A DNA stretch of 64,000 nt, from positions 30,477,044 through 30,541,043 of the forward strand of contig NC_049911.1 in assembly GCF_001411555.2 (NCBI RefSeq), in the 5' to 3' direction. The notes under the pieces are model-generated. The model searched no databases and was not told the origin of the DNA. It saw nothing but the letters and a program-made list of their open reading frames with translations. Below are positions 12,439-24,539 of the stretch, one piece after another. The position numbers and the translations under genes were made by a program. Origin of the DNA: Juglans regia. Taxonomy: Eukaryota > Streptophyta > Magnoliopsida > Fagales > Juglandaceae. Position 1 is the stretch's first letter. The number at the start of each line of letters is the position of its first letter.

Positions 12439-12581
12439 AGAAGTTACTATTGGAAGTATCCATTTTGCACACATAATGTGGCATCATCTAGATCATACAT
12501 ATTCCTAAGTGAGTGTTGGAAACAATCAATTAGAAGCAGCCACACAGTGAGTGCAAAGTGTGCACTGTTATAGTAACTTCT
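12439..12581. mobile_element. Small foldback MITE upstream of the AP-4 mu gene
   Basis: AGAAGTTACTAT at 12439-12450 is the exact reverse complement of ATAGTAACTTCT at 12570-12581. Pairing continues inward with mismatches: TTTTGCACAC then TGTGG on the left, against CCACA then GTGCAAAGTGTGCAC on the right. The 143-bp element could fold into one long hairpin. It is non-coding and sits about 260 bp before the start codon of the AP-4 mu gene, so it may lie in the promoter. Confidence 0.6.
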
Positions 12582-12624
12582 TTCTAGCATCACTCAAAAA
12601 GAAAACTCAAATATGAAACGTTGT

Positions 12625-12666
12625 CGTTCCAGATAATCAGAAACGCGTTCCAGATAATCAGAAACG
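12625..12666 (+). repeat. Perfect 21-bp tandem duplication in AP-4 mu 5' region
   Basis: CGTTCCAGATAATCAGAAAC followed by G occurs twice without a mismatch, at 12625-12645 and 12646-12666. Each copy holds a GATAA (I-box-like) core. It lies in the probable promoter or 5' UTR about 180 bp upstream of the ATG. Confidence 0.85.
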
Positions 12667-12842
12667 AGCACACGCCGAGAGGCGGAGGCGAGAGCAATAT
12701 CATAAGATTTCAGGAACTGCGAATCTATACAGGGAGATCGTGCGAACAAAAATAACCAAAAGCGAAAGCAATCTTTATCTCCGCTTGGCTCGACATAGGG
12801 GCTCTCGAGTTCTCACACAGGGAACGAGCGGTTTGAGTCGTC

Positions 12843-15800
12843 ATGATCTCGCAGTTCTTCGTCCTCTCGCAGCGTGGCGACAACATTGTCTTCCGCGACT
12901 GTGAGTCCTCTCTCTTTCTCTGCGTATGAGTTCCTCAATTTGATTTTCTTTTCTGTGGTTACGCTGCATTATTTTTTTTCTTTGTTCTTGGGATTTCCAT
13001 CGAACTTAATCTTACATGTATAAATGAAAGTATCTCCTTAGACTCTGCTGAATTTTTCCTACAAAAAATGGACACCTTCATTGGCATTGGGGAGTCGTGC
13101 AATCCTTGCTCAATGAGATGAGAGATATTGGTACATCACGAGTACAAGAGCTGATCAGCAATAGCTGTTTCGGTTATGTCTGATTAATTTGAGTTTTATT
13201 TTTCTTTTTAGTTAAGCTCGCAGATCCAATCAAAACGAAAAAGACTCTCAAGTCGGCTTCGATCTCGTAGATCTATGCCGAGATGAGAAAGAGAAGAGTT
13301 TATTAGACTTTGTTATTTATGTAAGTATTGTTAATTATGAAACCTAAAGTTTAAGAATATGTGATCTCTGTCTTGCAGATCGCGGTGAAGTACAAAAGGG
13401 AAGTGCGGAGATATTTTTTCGGAAAGTAAAGTTTTGGAAAGAGGATGGGCAAGAGGAGGCACCGCCTGTCTTTGTAGGTGTTATCTTACTGAAGAATGTC
13501 AGGCAATGTACTCCTTAGGTGCTGAGCTGTTAATTAATTCGAAGTGGAAGAGTCTTTACAATTTCTTTACTTAGCTGTATATATTTATTTTTGCATTGGA
13601 AGCTCTAGGATAATTGTCTCTCTTTCTTTCCACCTCATTTTTGTTTTGAGTCTAGAGAGGATGGCATGATGTGTTTTGGGGTATTTTAGGGGGGAATGCA
13701 ATCATTCACCGATAAAAAAAGGGGAATGCAAATGCATTAATTAAGATTTAAGGTTCATAAGCTTCTTTAGCTATTTATTTTTTCCTCTTTTTTTGTTGGT
13801 TTTTGTCGTCTGTGTTCTATTATTGGGTCAGATTATTAAGATTAACTTCTAACTTTTTTTTGGAAAGAACTTAACAAATTACAGGAGAGAACATATAGCA
13901 TATATATTCATCATGATTGTGTTGGCAATAGTTCCTTAAATATGAAACGCTGCTTACAAAGTTATCATTTTGGTAAATTTGCTTGTATGTTCTCTGTATG
14001 ATCTGCAGGTTATTTCAATTATATTCATCTGTATGATCTGCAGGTTATTTAAGTTCTCTGGTGCAGTGTGCTGATTTTTCTTTTTCATGTGTCTTTTCCA
14101 TTGATAGAATCTGGATGGTGTAAACTACTTTCATGTGAAGGTCGTTGGATTGTTTTTTGTTGCAACTACAAGAGTTAACGTGTCACCTTCTCTTGTCTTG
14201 GAGCTTTTGCAAAGGATTGCTCGTGTCATTAAAGACTACCTTGGAATTCTTAATGAAGATTCATTGCGGAAAAACTTTGTGCTTGTGTATGAGTTGCTTG
14301 ATGAAGTAATTGTAAGCGTCTCGTCCTACAGTGTTAATTTCTTGTTCTTTATATTTATTGAAAGTATATACAAAGCCCTTAAATTTTTTTCGTGGATCTA
14401 CCAATGTGGTGACTTAATCTTGCTAGTCAATTGTCATCTACTATGCTTAGTTTTGAAGTACTGTTATCTATTTCTCTTTGTGTACAAGTTCAGTAACTTC
14501 TAATGCTTCGTTTGATATTTAAATTATACTTGAAGTTGTATGTTTTTACATAATTGTTATTCCTAATAGTTTTAAGCAGTGGTTCTTATAGCGACTTATT
14601 CAAGTAGTCATCGTGAGAAAATGATTCATCTCGACCTGAGTTCTGGTGGAACACCTGTGTGTTTTTCTTTCTGTTCAGAAAGTATTAGGTTTCCCATTCC
14701 ACAGTGGATAGATATTGCCATTCCTAAATTACTGTTTTAGGGATTGACAGCACTTTCTGATACATATTGGCTTACATGTGTTTGCTTGTCTTTTACTTCT
14801 AGGACTTTGGTTATGTACAAACAACATCCACTGAAATGTTGAAGTCTTATGTATTTAACGAGCCAATTGTGATTGATGCTGCACGTTTACAATCTCTTGG
14901 CCCTGCGTCCATTTTTATGGTATGATGTCATCTGACTAATAATATTCTCCAACAAAAGAGGCTTAAGTGGTGTCATTTTGATTGTTTTCGTGTACATCTC
15001 ATCCAATTGATTACTGAAATTTGGACATGTGCAGCAAGGGGGCAAACGAATGCCAGGAACAGCTGTGACAAAATCTGTTGTAGCAACTGAGCCAGGGGGT
15101 AGGACGAGGGAGGAAATCTTTGTCGATATAATTGAGAAAATCAGCATCACCTTTAGCTCGAGTGTGTGTACATCTGTCTTGATCTGACTCTGCATTTGTG
15201 ATTACCCTAGTCTCAGTTTTGCCATACATGGTATAAATTTTAAATAATTGACCTATGAATGGATAATGAAGTTAGCAATGTTTATTCGCACTTAAATCAT
15301 AATATAAAATAAAGTCGCAATGAGACAAAAACTAAACCCTTCCTGTAGACCCAATATTAAAACCTGATACTAACTCTTAAGTGAGCATTTAAAACACTGC
15401 AGCACCAAACAAGTGCCACTGAATTCCAAGAAACTTTATTTATGTATTCAAAGAGCTTGGCCCGTATGATTGACCATTTCGATCCTATAGATGCTCATGG
15501 TGTGTTTGTTATTTGCCCTTTATGAATACTTGTTATTTAAACATACTAGAGTTAAAGCAGTTAAAGCTGTCTCTCAATAGTGGTTCCCCAAGATGCCCTA
15601 ATTTGTACAATGGATTACTAAAAATTCTAAGTTTGGAATAAATTAACTCAACATGAAATTCAATTACCACCACTACTGCAACCAAACAGGCTACCACTAC
15701 CCCAAATATTCAGGAAAGAAACACTCCTGGAGTTCCAATCTATCCCTCCTCAACAAATCCAAGCACCCCTCTCGTTTAGGGAGTAACTGCAAACCTCATC

Positions 15801-18800
15801 TGTCTCTGTCTCTGTCTCTCAAATATCACCCCTCCTCTATTTCTAAATTGCATTACAGTTACTTCAACTTTCTCCATGGGTAAGCAGCATTATTGCATCT
15901 TCGATCTTCTTTATATTATTCTTCTTCCATTTAACCATTTCTTTTCCCTGTACTTGCACGATTTTACTATATTATATATTCTGTTACTCATTAAACGGAT
16001 TTTGGCTCAATTTAAAATTTTTGCATTAAAGAAATATGCACATTACAAACATGCATTGTGTGCTTCATTTCCAGTTATTGTCTATGCAAACATAACTCTG
16101 TTGGCTATCTGCTTCACAATTCACAATAACTTAGCTATTTGTTGTGAGCACACACTTTCAGTTCTGTGACTTCACACGGATTTTATTTACCAACTTGCTG
16201 GATGTATTCTTGTGTATCTGAACTAAAGCTTGATCTCCCTCTTAAATATTTCTTTGCTGTACACAAAATTTCTGATAATCTACATTTTCCACCACTTGCG
16301 CGATTGCTAATCAATTTAAAGTCATTTAAACAGGGTTATATACTGACTTCTGAGATAGATGGGACCATTCAAATGAAGAGCTATCTCACTGGAAATCCAG
16401 AAATCCGCGTAGCTCTCAATGATGACCTGGGCATTGGAAAAGATGGGAGACCAACATATGGTATATCTCTTGGTGCCACCTGTTACATACAGCTCTATAT
16501 TTATTAAAAAATGTTAAAAAAATTGACCGACCTTCATGCTTGTGATGCTCTCAAGTTGTTCATATGTGTGGACAAATAAAATTATCAAGTTAAAATGCCA
16601 TATTCCTTGTAGCTCAGGTAACTTTTGATTAATAAATAATTATTTTTTATTTCCTTCTAGTTTACTTATCAAAAAATAAATAATTATTTTTTAGGTATAA
16701 TGTTTTTGTTTGCATGCGCGCCAATGCATGCATGCTTGCTGTGTTCTCCTTGGCGAACTATGTTTTTTAAATATGTTTGCACGCCCACCATGGGGCTTAA
16801 AAATGAATTTATGTTTTTAAAAATGTTCTTCGGGATTCTTGTCATACTTTTTACTTCTAATTTTCTCTATTGTATTCCGTTTAACTGGTTCCTGTTATAG
16901 ATTACCGGAGTTCGTCTGGGTCTGGAGCAGTGATATTGGATGATTGTAATTTCCATGAATCGGTACATCTAGATAGTTTCGACACAGATAAAACTTTGAG
17001 CCTGGTGAGTAAATTTAAGATATTTAGCTTGTAGATGTTTATTGGTTAAATATACATGTTAACACTGTCTAAACTTGTGGTTCATGATGCTAATCTATTA
17101 GGTACCACCAGATGGTGAATTTACTGTGATGAACTACCGCATGACTCAGGAGTTCACGCCTCCTTTTCGTATTAACACTTTGATTGAAGAAGCAGGAGCC
17201 CTCAAGGTTAGTATTGTTCTTGATTATTATGAGTATCATTGAAAATGTTGAAAGAACTATTTGTATGTCATCAAACTGGATGCTTTTGTTATGTCACAGT
17301 GACCATTATATCCCTCCTGTCTTTTTATGAGTTTTATTACTAGTGATTGACTAATATGAAAACAGTACGTCCAGTTATATCAAATCGTTACCTAGAAAAT
17401 GCTGTTACTAATTTCTTACCCTCACTTATTTTCTCCCTACAATGCTGGTCTGAAACAAAGTTTTAAAATTGTAATTTTAGGCTGAAGTGATTATTAAAGT
17501 ACGTGCTGAGTTCTCCTCAAGCATCACTGCAAACACGATAATGGTTCTGATGCCACTACCAAAATATACTTCCAGGTATGGAATCATCTCTCTATCATTT
17601 GTTAAGGTAAATGGACAACATCTTTTTTGACATATATAATAGCTTGCAATTGTTGGCTAGATGGAGTAAACAAAACTATTTGATTGTATTTGATGCTTCT
17701 GGTACCAATTTTGTAGTAACTCATTTTATAATTTTTCTTGCGTGATCTGTGTATTGACCATGTACGGTTTGTGGATTGCAGAATAGAAGCACACGTACAA
17801 TAATTTAAAAAAAAAAAAAAAAAGACATGCAAACTCTCTATGGATCGATTAAGGATGCTTTAATAGCTTAGTCTCTGGTCTCTGTTCCACAGAGAAAGAG
17901 AATATCTAGAATTTTTTGGACAGGCTGTGCAGGAAATAGAAATTGCTACAGTATTTCTGCCAAATACTTTAGCACTGATGAAAGCTATATAAGAGAGGCA
18001 GACCAATCTAATTGCTCACTTGGTTGCATATCCGAGGAAAAAGAGGCACCGGGGCGAGGGGGGATTAAGGCAAACTTTTATTTTTGGTGTTTGAAGAAGT
18101 TTAGAGAATGTCATAGTTTTGAGATGGTGGTTCATCGTTTTCTACATCAAGAGTCAATACAAACCACATTGGTTGGGCAGAAGACATTGTATTATGGTGT
18201 TATATGGGTACTGATTAAATTCTCAATTGATGTTGTTTCAGGGCTAGTTTTGAGTTGGAACCTGGAGCAGTTGGACAAACAATGGATTTCAAGGAAGCAA
18301 ATAAGAGACTTGAATGGGGTTTAAAGAAGGCAATACTTTCTTATCAGTTCTTTCTATTAAATTTAATAGTAGTTCACTTTCTCCATTTTAATGAAACGTT
18401 ATGCTTCCTTGTGCAAACAAATTTGCTAATAAGTGCAATACGCAGCAGATTGTTGGTGGATCTGAACATACTCTGCGTGCAAAGCTAACATTTTCTCAGG
18501 AATCACATGGTATGATTTACAAACATAATTAGTCTTAATTTAAATATCTTAGTTTATGGCCCCGGTTACTTTATTTTTTATGATATAATTTCTTATTAAA
18601 TCAATTTTAATAACTTATTTCCATGTTTATTACATTTACTGCTTACAATAGGAAATATCACGAAAGAATCCGGTCCCGTTAGCATGACTTTCACAATACC
18701 AATGTACAATGCTTCAAGGCTTCAGGTAAGCTTATTGGACTTTCTATGTTGACTATATAATACTCACTGCTATTAGTATAACGTCTTTGCACCTGCATAT

Positions 18801-19433
18801 TGAACTCCTTGAGTGGGTTGTGTGCAGCAAGATTGCTTGTGTTGTTCTACTGTCATTAGTTTGAAGGTGCCATTGAATCCTTTGCCGTTATATTTGTGTA
18901 CTGTGATCCTGCTTGCTCTTTCAGAGCATGCATTCTGTGGATCAGAAGGATCCTTGTGATGATTACAAACTTGATCCGAACTGGTTTCACATCATATGAC
19001 GAACACTGGCATTTTTTATGGCTATCATATCTTAGTGGCTCCCTACTCCTCCAACCCTCTCCCTCCTCTTTTTCCCCGTGGGATTAAGTAGTTGTGTGAC
19101 TATCAAGAGTGTCTAATTTTATGAATGTTTTGGTCCCATTTCAAAGCGCATGTGGTGAGCAAGGAGGGTTTATACCCTACCACCATTAAATGTCGCTGCA
19201 ATTATTGTTTGAAAACTGGATAATAGTTTTATTGTACAGGAGATATGTTTTGTGGTTAAGTAAGCTAGCATCTATATCCTTGGGTGCATTTGTAGATGCT
19301 CATTACCTGGTATGTTTCTAATTCTTCCATGCAGGTGAAATACTTACAGATAGCAAAGAAATCTGGAACTTACAATCCATATAGGTGGGTGAGATATGTT
19401 ACTCAGGCCAATTCCTATGTTGCCCGTATATGA
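12843..19433 (+). CDS. AP4M: AP-4 adaptor complex subunit mu
   Basis: I reconstructed thirteen exons: 12843-12900, 13379-13473, 14108-14311, 14803-14919, 15035-15163, 16334-16460, 16901-17004, 17102-17206, 17481-17575, 18242-18329, 18449-18509, 18652-18725 and 19335-19433. All phases fit and they give 451 residues, the length I recall for plant AP-4 mu. The product starts MISQFFVLSQRGDNIVFRDY, the longin-like N-terminal domain of mu subunits (about 1-140). The mu-homology domain, which binds Tyr-based cargo signals, runs from about residue 183 to the C terminus, with SGYILTSEIDGTIQMKSYL, FTPPFRINTLIEEAG and the end RWVRYVTQANSYVARI. By family knowledge it is the medium subunit of the clathrin-independent AP-4 coat at the trans-Golgi network, involved in vacuolar sorting. 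Intron 10 has a GC donor (AAG|GCAATA) and ends in a tandem NAGNAG acceptor. All other introns are GT-AG. No lesion is seen in the coding sequence. Confidence 0.96.
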
Positions 19434-20168
19434 TGGAGCTAAAGCTTTCCCTTGCCTGCGGTTTCCTTTTTGTTTTTTATTTTTTTTCCTTTTATGGTGA
19501 TATTTTTTTCCAACTTATCATTCTAGTTGAATTATTTGATGAAGTTGTATTGGTTGTTGCATTTGATCTTGGTGGTAATTGCTTTCATTAAAAAAAAAAG
19601 AACCCTTGCCTCTGAACGTAGCCGTGTTAAGGTGTAGTATCATTTGAAGTGCTCTTCTGGAGATTCATAACGTTAAACTGTTTTACAATGTTAAACTAAA
19701 CTTCGCTTAGGACCAAATATTGTGCCAAATACACCACTGGATTATGAGACCTCACGTGACTACCATGTTTCTCGAATATCATGGTATCTTTTGTTAAGAA
19801 TTACCTTAAAACTCCTAGGGGTTGATAAGAGTTATATAATTTATGTTAGGTGTAATTTGAACTCAAACCTTTCATAAAAAATGAAATGAGATACAATGAA
19901 ATATGTTGAATTTGAGTCCTTCATTGGCCATAGAAGTTGCTGTAACAATGCAGAGACTAGGGTTCAATCAACGGCTTTATCTACTGCCAGCCTAATTATC
20001 TTGTAAAGACACTAAGCTAAGACAGATGAACTTCCGTTGACCCCGATGCTCATATGTGGCACGGTCTTCTACCAAACATTTTTATATGTGTTTTACAGAT
20101 GAGCAGATCAACCAACACAAGACAGCCATGCCAACAAGCCAGCCCTGCTTATACCCCTTTATCTCCTC
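19434..20168. other. AP-4 mu 3' region and PELPK promoter; no further gene
   Basis: Convincing coding sequence is absent. The spacer separates two genes in the same orientation. Confidence 0.6.
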
Positions 20169-20174
20169 TATAAA
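20169..20174 (+). promoter_or_regulatory. TATA box of PELPK-like gene
   Basis: TATAAA lies 96 bp before the ATG at 20265. Transcription would start near 20200, which is downstream of the earlier in-frame ATG at 20193. This favours the second ATG as the real start. Confidence 0.6.
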
Positions 20175-20264
20175 ACAACATTAAGGTGAACCTTGGCATG
20201 CAAGCACTTCTTTGAAGAAGCTGAACCTTATTTGAAACTGTCAATCCTGTGTAGTTATCCAGAC

Positions 20265-20672
20265 ATGAGCTGTCTCAAGAACATGTGCATTCTGATCTTT
20301 GTAATGCTGCTAATAAGCGGCAATGAGGTTATGGCCGCACGCCTTCTTGTAGACACAGTGCTGCCGGAGGTTCCTGAGCTTCCGAAGCCAGAAGCACTGC
20401 CTCTTCCTAAAGTCCCAAACTTGCCTAAACCTGAACTGCCACTACCTAAGGTCGAACTTCCTCCTCTTCCTCACCTCCCAAGTGTACCAAAGCCAGAGTT
20501 TCCAAGTGTGCCCCACGTGGCAAAGCCCGAATTGCCTACTTTGCCAAAGCCGGAGCTGCCAAAACTGCCCGAATTGCCAACTCTGCCCCATCTCCCAGAT
20601 CTGCCAAAGCCGACATTGCCTACCATCCCAAGCTTCCCAAAGGACATACCCCACTCAACTACTACACCTTAA
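20265..20672 (+). CDS. Secreted PELPK-repeat proline-rich protein (PELPK1-like)
   Basis: Single exon, 135 residues. A hydrophobic signal peptide (MSCLKNMCILIFVMLLISG, with probable cleavage near VMA-AR) is followed by a mature part made almost entirely of Pro-Glu-Leu-Pro-Lys-type pentapeptides: PELPK, PKVPNLPKPELPLPK, PELPTLPKPELPKLPELP and similar. The protein ends in a short Ser/Thr tail. This matches the layout of Arabidopsis PELPK1 and related cell-wall proteins, although this copy is much shorter than I would expect. Secretion to the wall is inferred from the signal peptide. The frame is also open from ATG 20193, but starting there would bury the signal peptide behind 24 polar residues, and the TATA box position argues against it. 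Possible poly(A) signals are not obvious close to the stop; an AATAAAATA run lies near 20908. Confidence 0.8.
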   Translation: MSCLKNMCILIFVMLLISGNEVMAARLLVDTVLPEVPELPKPEALPLPKVPNLPKPELPLPKVELPPLPHLPSVPKPEFPSVPHVAKPELPTLPKPELPKLPELPTLPHLPDLPKPTLPTIPSFPKDIPHSTTTP

Positions 20673-22500
20673 GTTTCCATGCTTAGCACTCAAAATCACA
20701 TCATATACTATACATCTCGGGTTATGGCATCCATTCGGTCGATTCGTTTGTGTAACTTTCTTTGTGTTTGTTGAAATACTTCGGGTTTGTCTTGTACTAT
20801 TGTTTACCTTATCAAAAAGATGTGTAATATATACCCATCTTCATACTAAAGCTCGCTCGTGAGTTAATCTACTTCGTTTCATAGTTGACTGGCTTCGAAT
20901 ATATAAAAATAAAATATCTGTTGTTTGGGGTGGCCTCTGAGAACTAAAAACATAAGAAGTTAGCATTTAGAACATTTCTGAGCATTTCAAAATTAGATCA
21001 TTTACTTGTGTTTCACCGTTGAGCATTTACGTAGAATGGAGCAATAATCACCAAAATGATTGCAATGTTACTCTTTTTCTATTTTTGTGCCAAAGATGGA
21101 AGAATCTCTCTAATGTTTATGAATTCCACCCTCCCAATAAATAAACTATTTTTTTTTCCCTAATTGAAAGAAGAAACAGCACCAACATGATAAGCCATAA
21201 AAGCTTGAATTTTTTGGTCCACCATGGATATTATAAACTAACCAAATGTCAAGAAAATAAAATGATTGGTGCCTTGCCCCCTTTTATTTATTTATTTATT
21301 TTTTTTTTGGGTGTCTGATACTGGGTCATGGCCACTCGGTGGCACACAAAATTTCAAACTTTGAGGGGGCTTTTATGAACAAACAATTTCAATGGATCAT
21401 GATCGAACTATGTGATGATGTATTAGTTCTTTTATGAACAAACAATTTATTTATTTGATAGGTAATACAAACAAATTTTGTACACGACCATGCCAGTATT
21501 TTTGGCCTGGTTGGGGGCAAAGAAAAACAACAAACAAAATAGACCCCAACATCACGTCAATTGTATCAAGTATGATAGATTCTTTACTTCTCATACAAGG
21601 GGATGATGGATGTCTTGTCCATTGCTTATGATAAGAGAATTTTGTAAATAGTAATAAAATAGTTTGTGATTAATAATGAGATATTTTGAATTAAGTATTT
21701 ATTAAGTTTTAGAAAATAAAAAAGAAAATTTTAAATAAAAAATATTATAAAATTAAAATATTATTTGAATATAATTTTTTAATATAATTTTTATTTTAAA
21801 ATTTAAAAATGTTAAATTATTTTTTATTTTTTATTTAAAAATTTAAAAAAATTGTAATGATCAATTTAAAAAAGTTAAAATAAACACTTTAAATGATATG
21901 TAAAAATAGAAAGAGACGAAATGAGATAGATGATATGAGATAAAAACTTTTCTTAACATCTCTAAACATAACATCATAGATACAAACTACTCTATAGATT
22001 AGGATAGCTTAGGGGAAGAAACTTCCTATATTCACATTATACGTGTCATTTTAAACCAAATGATCCATTTACACACGACATTCACATTCGTAGAGTCCCC
22101 AAATAGCTCGAGGAAAAAAATAAAGGTTACCCTATCGACCCACAAGAAGAAAAAAACCAACTCCTCAACATTTGCTATTTCAACTTCCTAGTCATTTTAA
22201 TTTGTCTTTTGACATCTATAATTTCTTTCAATAGCTATCATATTTTGATTTCTCGAAACCTCTAGTGGTATAGCCGAGATAGCGATGGATTCTTTATCGA
22301 GATTATATATAAGAAAATGCTAATTAGTTCTCTTAAATATATTGCTCAAAATTATCATTAGTATTTTTTATTTTATTTAAATATTTAATAAAGTTATTAA
22401 ATTTGTGTTTTAAAAAATTGTTAAAAAATAATTCTTTTATAAAAAAAATAAACTACCAATCATGCTTAGAGGTAAGAGCTGGACGACCCACTAGCATTAC

Positions 22501-22535
<35 letters not shown>

Positions 22536-22859
22536 CTTGGTGCCTTAACTTTTTGAATATTCATATAATTTCTCTGGATCACTGAATCGGATTCCATTTT
22601 CATTTTCGGCAAATTGATGTTTTTGAAGGACGAAAATCACGGACCCAATGCAACGAAAGGTAGCACAAATTTGCGGAAGAAATTAGAGTTGAAGTGGGAC
22701 TGTTAAATTCCCTTGTAACAGTTGCCAATAATAGAAAAGCAATGGCTAAAATTTTACTTTTGCCTTTCCATCTGAAAGGACCCTTGGCCACGTTAAAATC
22801 CCACAAAGTGATTCGTTCTGTTTGAAGAATTCTTCAACCTTTTCTAACCCCAACCAATC
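20673..22859. other. Gene-free AT-rich spacer with (TA)n
   Basis: Contains a TA microsatellite at about 22503-22532 and AT-rich sequence at 21.64-21.95 kb resembling the dispersed family. A repeated phrase, TTTTATGAACAAACAATTT, occurs near 21371 and 21430. I see no supported gene. Confidence 0.6.
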
Positions 22860-23577
22860 CTTTTTAGAAAGAGTTTTGCTAGGGGCCACCCAGGGCGTGC
22901 CCGTTAGGCAACATTTTATTTTTTAATTCATATTTTTTATTATTTTTAAATATTTTAAAAAAATACTAATACACTAATAGTCACTTCCAGTAAGTAAAAG
23001 AAAAAATATAAAAAATAAATAATTACATGAGCGGTCAAAATGAGGGGTAAAATCGTAAAATAGGGCGGCATGGTAGCATTATTCTTTCAGAAAAGTGCTG
23101 CTAGGCCGGTGCCACCCAGCAGTGACCGCTGGGCCATTTTTTAACTTTTTCTATTTTTTTTATTCATGTTTTTTTAATATTTTTAAAATATAAAAAAATA
23201 CAAATATACTAATAGTCACTTTCTTAATCAGTAAATAAAAAAAATTTTAAAAAAAAATTAAATACATGAGCGATCAAAATAAAAGAACAACGTAAGACAC
23301 CATAATAGCATTGTTCTTTGAGAAATACATAACCCTACTTGGCATCTACCAAGCAAACCTTTTTTTTATTTTATTTTATTTTATCTTTGTTACTTTGTCA
23401 AAAAACTCACTGTTGGGGATATAAAACATTCATGAATGTGATGAGAGCTCGGTCAAATCATAAGATACCCAACATTTTAATCAAAGATTAAATTCATCTT
23501 GGTAGAATATTCAACGCAGGGAGATTCTAGACCTATGTGACATTCTAAAAGAGATTAATCAAGACTCGAACTAAGTG
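22860..23577. repeat. Direct repeat copy A (partner at 24540-25288)
   Basis: This block and 24540-25288 share the same order of landmarks: TTTAGAAAGAGTTTTGCTAGGG-like start, CTTTCAGAAAAGTGCTGCTAGGCCGG-like middle, GGGGATATAAAACATTCA, GATGAGAGCTCGGTCAAATC and an ending ATTAATCAAGACTCGAACTAAG. The period between copies is about 1.68 kb. Inside each copy the GCTAGG...GCCACCCAG motif occurs twice, about 225-245 bp apart, so the copy is itself a pair of related MITE-like units plus a unique tail. No ORF is present. Confidence 0.8.
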
Positions 23578-23667
23578 TTCAAAGTATGAAATAAATCTAT
23601 CAATTTCTTATTTGATATTTTCTTCACCACTTACAAACTGAATATACAACCCCCAAACTGTTTTTTT

Positions 23668-23745
23668 TATAAGTAAAATATTTTATTCATAATATAAAAG
23701 TCGGCATGGCCCAAGTTCATAGGAATGCTTAGAGTAAATAAGTTA
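23668..23745 (-). mobile_element. LINE 3' tail fragment
   Basis: The T-run, ATAAGTAAAATATTTTATTC, then AAAAGTCGGCATGGCCCAAG parallels the 3' end of the intact LINE at 47597-47680, which has GATAAGTAATAAGTTATTTC and then GTAGGCATAGCCCAAGTACA. It is a short, 5'-truncated, minus-strand copy. Confidence 0.6.
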
Positions 23746-24539
23746 TTTTAAACAAGAATCTTGTGTTAGGTGAAGGCTTCACTATTAGAAACTCAAAGAT
23801 TTTAACCTCATTTGTGAATGTTCAATCCAAGCATGTTTTTTCAACGAGGTGAAACTACTTTCACTAGCCTTCAAGCAAGGGTGGACATTTCCTCTGAAAG
23901 TCTATCTCAAACAGTTTCTGATGTGGCTACCTAAAATCAAAGTTTAGGTTTGGGCTCCATATTTTTTCAATGTTTTTTAATATATATTTTCTTTAAGTTT
24001 TCAACTTCATTCGAAAAATATTTTAAATCCAAAAAATTAAAAATTATTATGTGTTTTAAAATTTGTTTAAATATACTGATTCTTTTAATTCGAAAGACCC
24101 ACACTGATTAGAAGTCTGGGTCAAGCAACAACATAGCAAATTATCATAAATACATATGGACTAGATACATGTACTAAACTAGACAATGAAAGACTAAAAA
24201 TTTGGTATCCAGTCAAGAAAACCCTAATCTCAAAAAAATACAGAGAAGAAGATGTAGAAAAGAAAATACCTAAGTTTGCTTGCGTCCAGCGTGAGTCGTG
24301 GTGGGGGCAGGGATGACGTTCCTTTTGTTTGTTATAGTGGGATTAGGCGGGAGATGGAGAGAGAAGATTTTCTCTTTTGGACTTGAGTGTAGATGATGGG
24401 GAAGGGAGAGAGATTCGGAGAAAACAGTAGGGGATCGGATGGACGCGGATTCATATCGTATTTTTCTAGAATGCCTACGTGGCACATTAGCATGGTTGGT
24501 GCGAAAATTGATTTTAAACCCATCCAACTCCAAGTTTTT

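Noticed and set aside
24270..24533. 87-codon minus-strand ORF between the two direct repeats
   Set aside because: No domain, no conserved motif, and it lies in repeat-rich non-coding DNA.
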